Origin: Rhizobiaceae bacterium CPCC 101076
GTDB lineage: Bacteria > Pseudomonadota > Alphaproteobacteria > Rhizobiales > Methylopilaceae
Assembly (NCBI GenBank): GCA_003347645.1
Contig: QDFX01000003.1
Coordinates: forward strand, 1 to 64,000
Length of the DNA stretch: 64,000 bases
Direction: 5' to 3'
Shown here: positions 63,521 to 64,000 of the stretch, in pieces
Layout of the letters: each line of letters starts with the position of its first letter
Position numbering within the stretch: position 1 is the first letter of the stretch
Translations under genes and position numbers: made by a program
Notes under the pieces: model-generated
Told to the model about the DNA's origin: nothing
What the model saw: only the letters and a program-made list of their open reading frames with translations
Database searches by the model: none

Positions 63521-63549
63521 TTGCCCTTCCGGTTCGCTTCCCCTATAAG
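63521..63549 (+). promoter_or_regulatory. candidate promoter of rpsB
   Basis: TTGCCC at 63521-63526 and TATAAG at 63544-63549 have a spacer of 17 bases. They lie 100 bases upstream of the rpsB start, inside the only intergenic region before it. Both hexamers match the sigma-70 consensus well. Confidence 0.55.
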
Positions 63550-63652
63550 CGCGCCCATTCCACACGCGGACTTTCGCATTCGATTGCGATCCGGTGCCTT
63601 GTCCTTCGGGAAGAGGTCACGTCCGCGGCGGCTATCAACCGGAGAATTGCAA

Positions 63653-64000
63653 ATGGCACTTCCTGACGTAAACCTGCGTTCGCTCCTCGAAGCGGGCGTT
63701 CATTTCGGCCACCAGGCCCACCGCTGGAACCCGAAAATGGCTCCGTTCATTTTCGGCACCCGCAACAACATTCACATTCTCGATCTCGCGCAGACGGTTC
63801 CGCTTCTGAACCAGGCACTGCAGCAGATATCGGACACCGTCGCCAAGGGCGGTCGCGTGCTGCTCGTCGGCACGAAGCGCCAGGCCCAGGATCCGGTGGC
63901 CGATGCCGCGCGTCGCTCGGCGCAGTACTACGTCAATTCGCGTTGGCTCGGCGGCATGCTGACCAACTGGAAGACGATCTCCCACTCGATCCAGCGCCTC
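63653..64000 (+). CDS. rpsB: 30S ribosomal protein S2, N-terminal part
   Basis: The first 116 residues are present and the gene runs off the right edge. GGAG precedes ATG 63653. The family start [40 protein letters not shown] and [19 protein letters not shown] are all clear, with [20 protein letters not shown] and [15 protein letters not shown] beyond. S2 joins the small subunit late and binds S1. Its neighbour on the left is dnaE/DUF427, an order seen in Hyphomicrobiales. Confidence 0.97.
   Translation, partial: MALPDVNLRSLLEAGVHFGHQAHRWNPKMAPFIFGTRNNIHILDLAQTVPLLNQALQQISDTVAKGGRVLLVGTKRQAQDPVADAARRSAQYYVNSRWLGGMLTNWKTISHSIQRL

Overview
The window is high-GC alphaproteobacterial chromosome, most likely Hyphomicrobiales (Rhizobiales). 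The evidence is gene order and gene form: tpiA-secG-pyrG-kdsA-eno-ftsB-pdhA-pdhB-DUF5076-pdhC-lpd, proS-lolC/E-lolD-dnaE-rpsB, a short (about 440 aa) ProS, an E1-beta subunit with its own lipoyl domain, and small DUF3606, GlsB and Sel1-type proteins. Genus cannot be fixed from the sequence alone.

Left part, 1-11.9 kb: accessory DNA. Two envelope-type proteins (a lipoprotein and an SH3 protein) are followed by a phage-derived remnant of small genes from about 1.9 to 9.5 kb. It holds a tail-fibre-like protein, a ribbon-helix-helix protein, an XRE regulator that overlaps a secreted nuclease, a divergent minus-strand run of very small genes, a pair of genes sharing about 245 bp in two frames, and two excisionase-like HTH proteins. 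No capsid, portal, terminase or integrase is visible. Next to it, ending at a tRNA-Ser, lie an Abi-like HEPN protein and two putative PD-(D/E)XK-type nucleases, which may be a small defence cluster. The first 230 bases hold no gene I can support.

11.9-15.6 kb: tRNA-Ser(GCU), recJ, tRNA-Glu(UUC), two small proteins and trmO. 15.6-25 kb: a ureide/hydantoin-type catabolic locus. Allantoinase-like puuE, an M20 amidohydrolase and a GntR/FCD regulator are divergent from a spermidine/putrescine-type ABC transporter (ATPase, binding protein, two permeases), an Asp/Glu/hydantoin racemase and a GNAT protein; a DUF3830 protein faces them. Two operator-like palindromes 22 bp apart lie in the divergent region.

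25-48 kb: housekeeping core. It holds a YcaQ-type glycosylase, trpE, ppiD, tpiA, secG, pyrG, kdsA, a 33-aa membrane peptide, eno, a K+/H+ antiporter, ftsB, an orphan TAXI binding protein, a Sel1 protein, and the pyruvate dehydrogenase genes. REP-like palindromic dimers follow eno and separate pdhC from lpd. A mosaic inverted repeat and a decayed Cys-rich (DUF326-like) pseudogene follow lpd.

48.5-59 kb: small stress and membrane genes, a DUF4394 protein divergent from an ECF sigma/anti-sigma pair with a SigK-like promoter, a GST, DUF883 and YqjE-like proteins, proS and lolC/E-lolD. 59-64 kb: a multiply damaged molbindin pseudogene, a 36-aa ORF, dnaE, DUF427 and the start of rpsB, which runs off the right edge.
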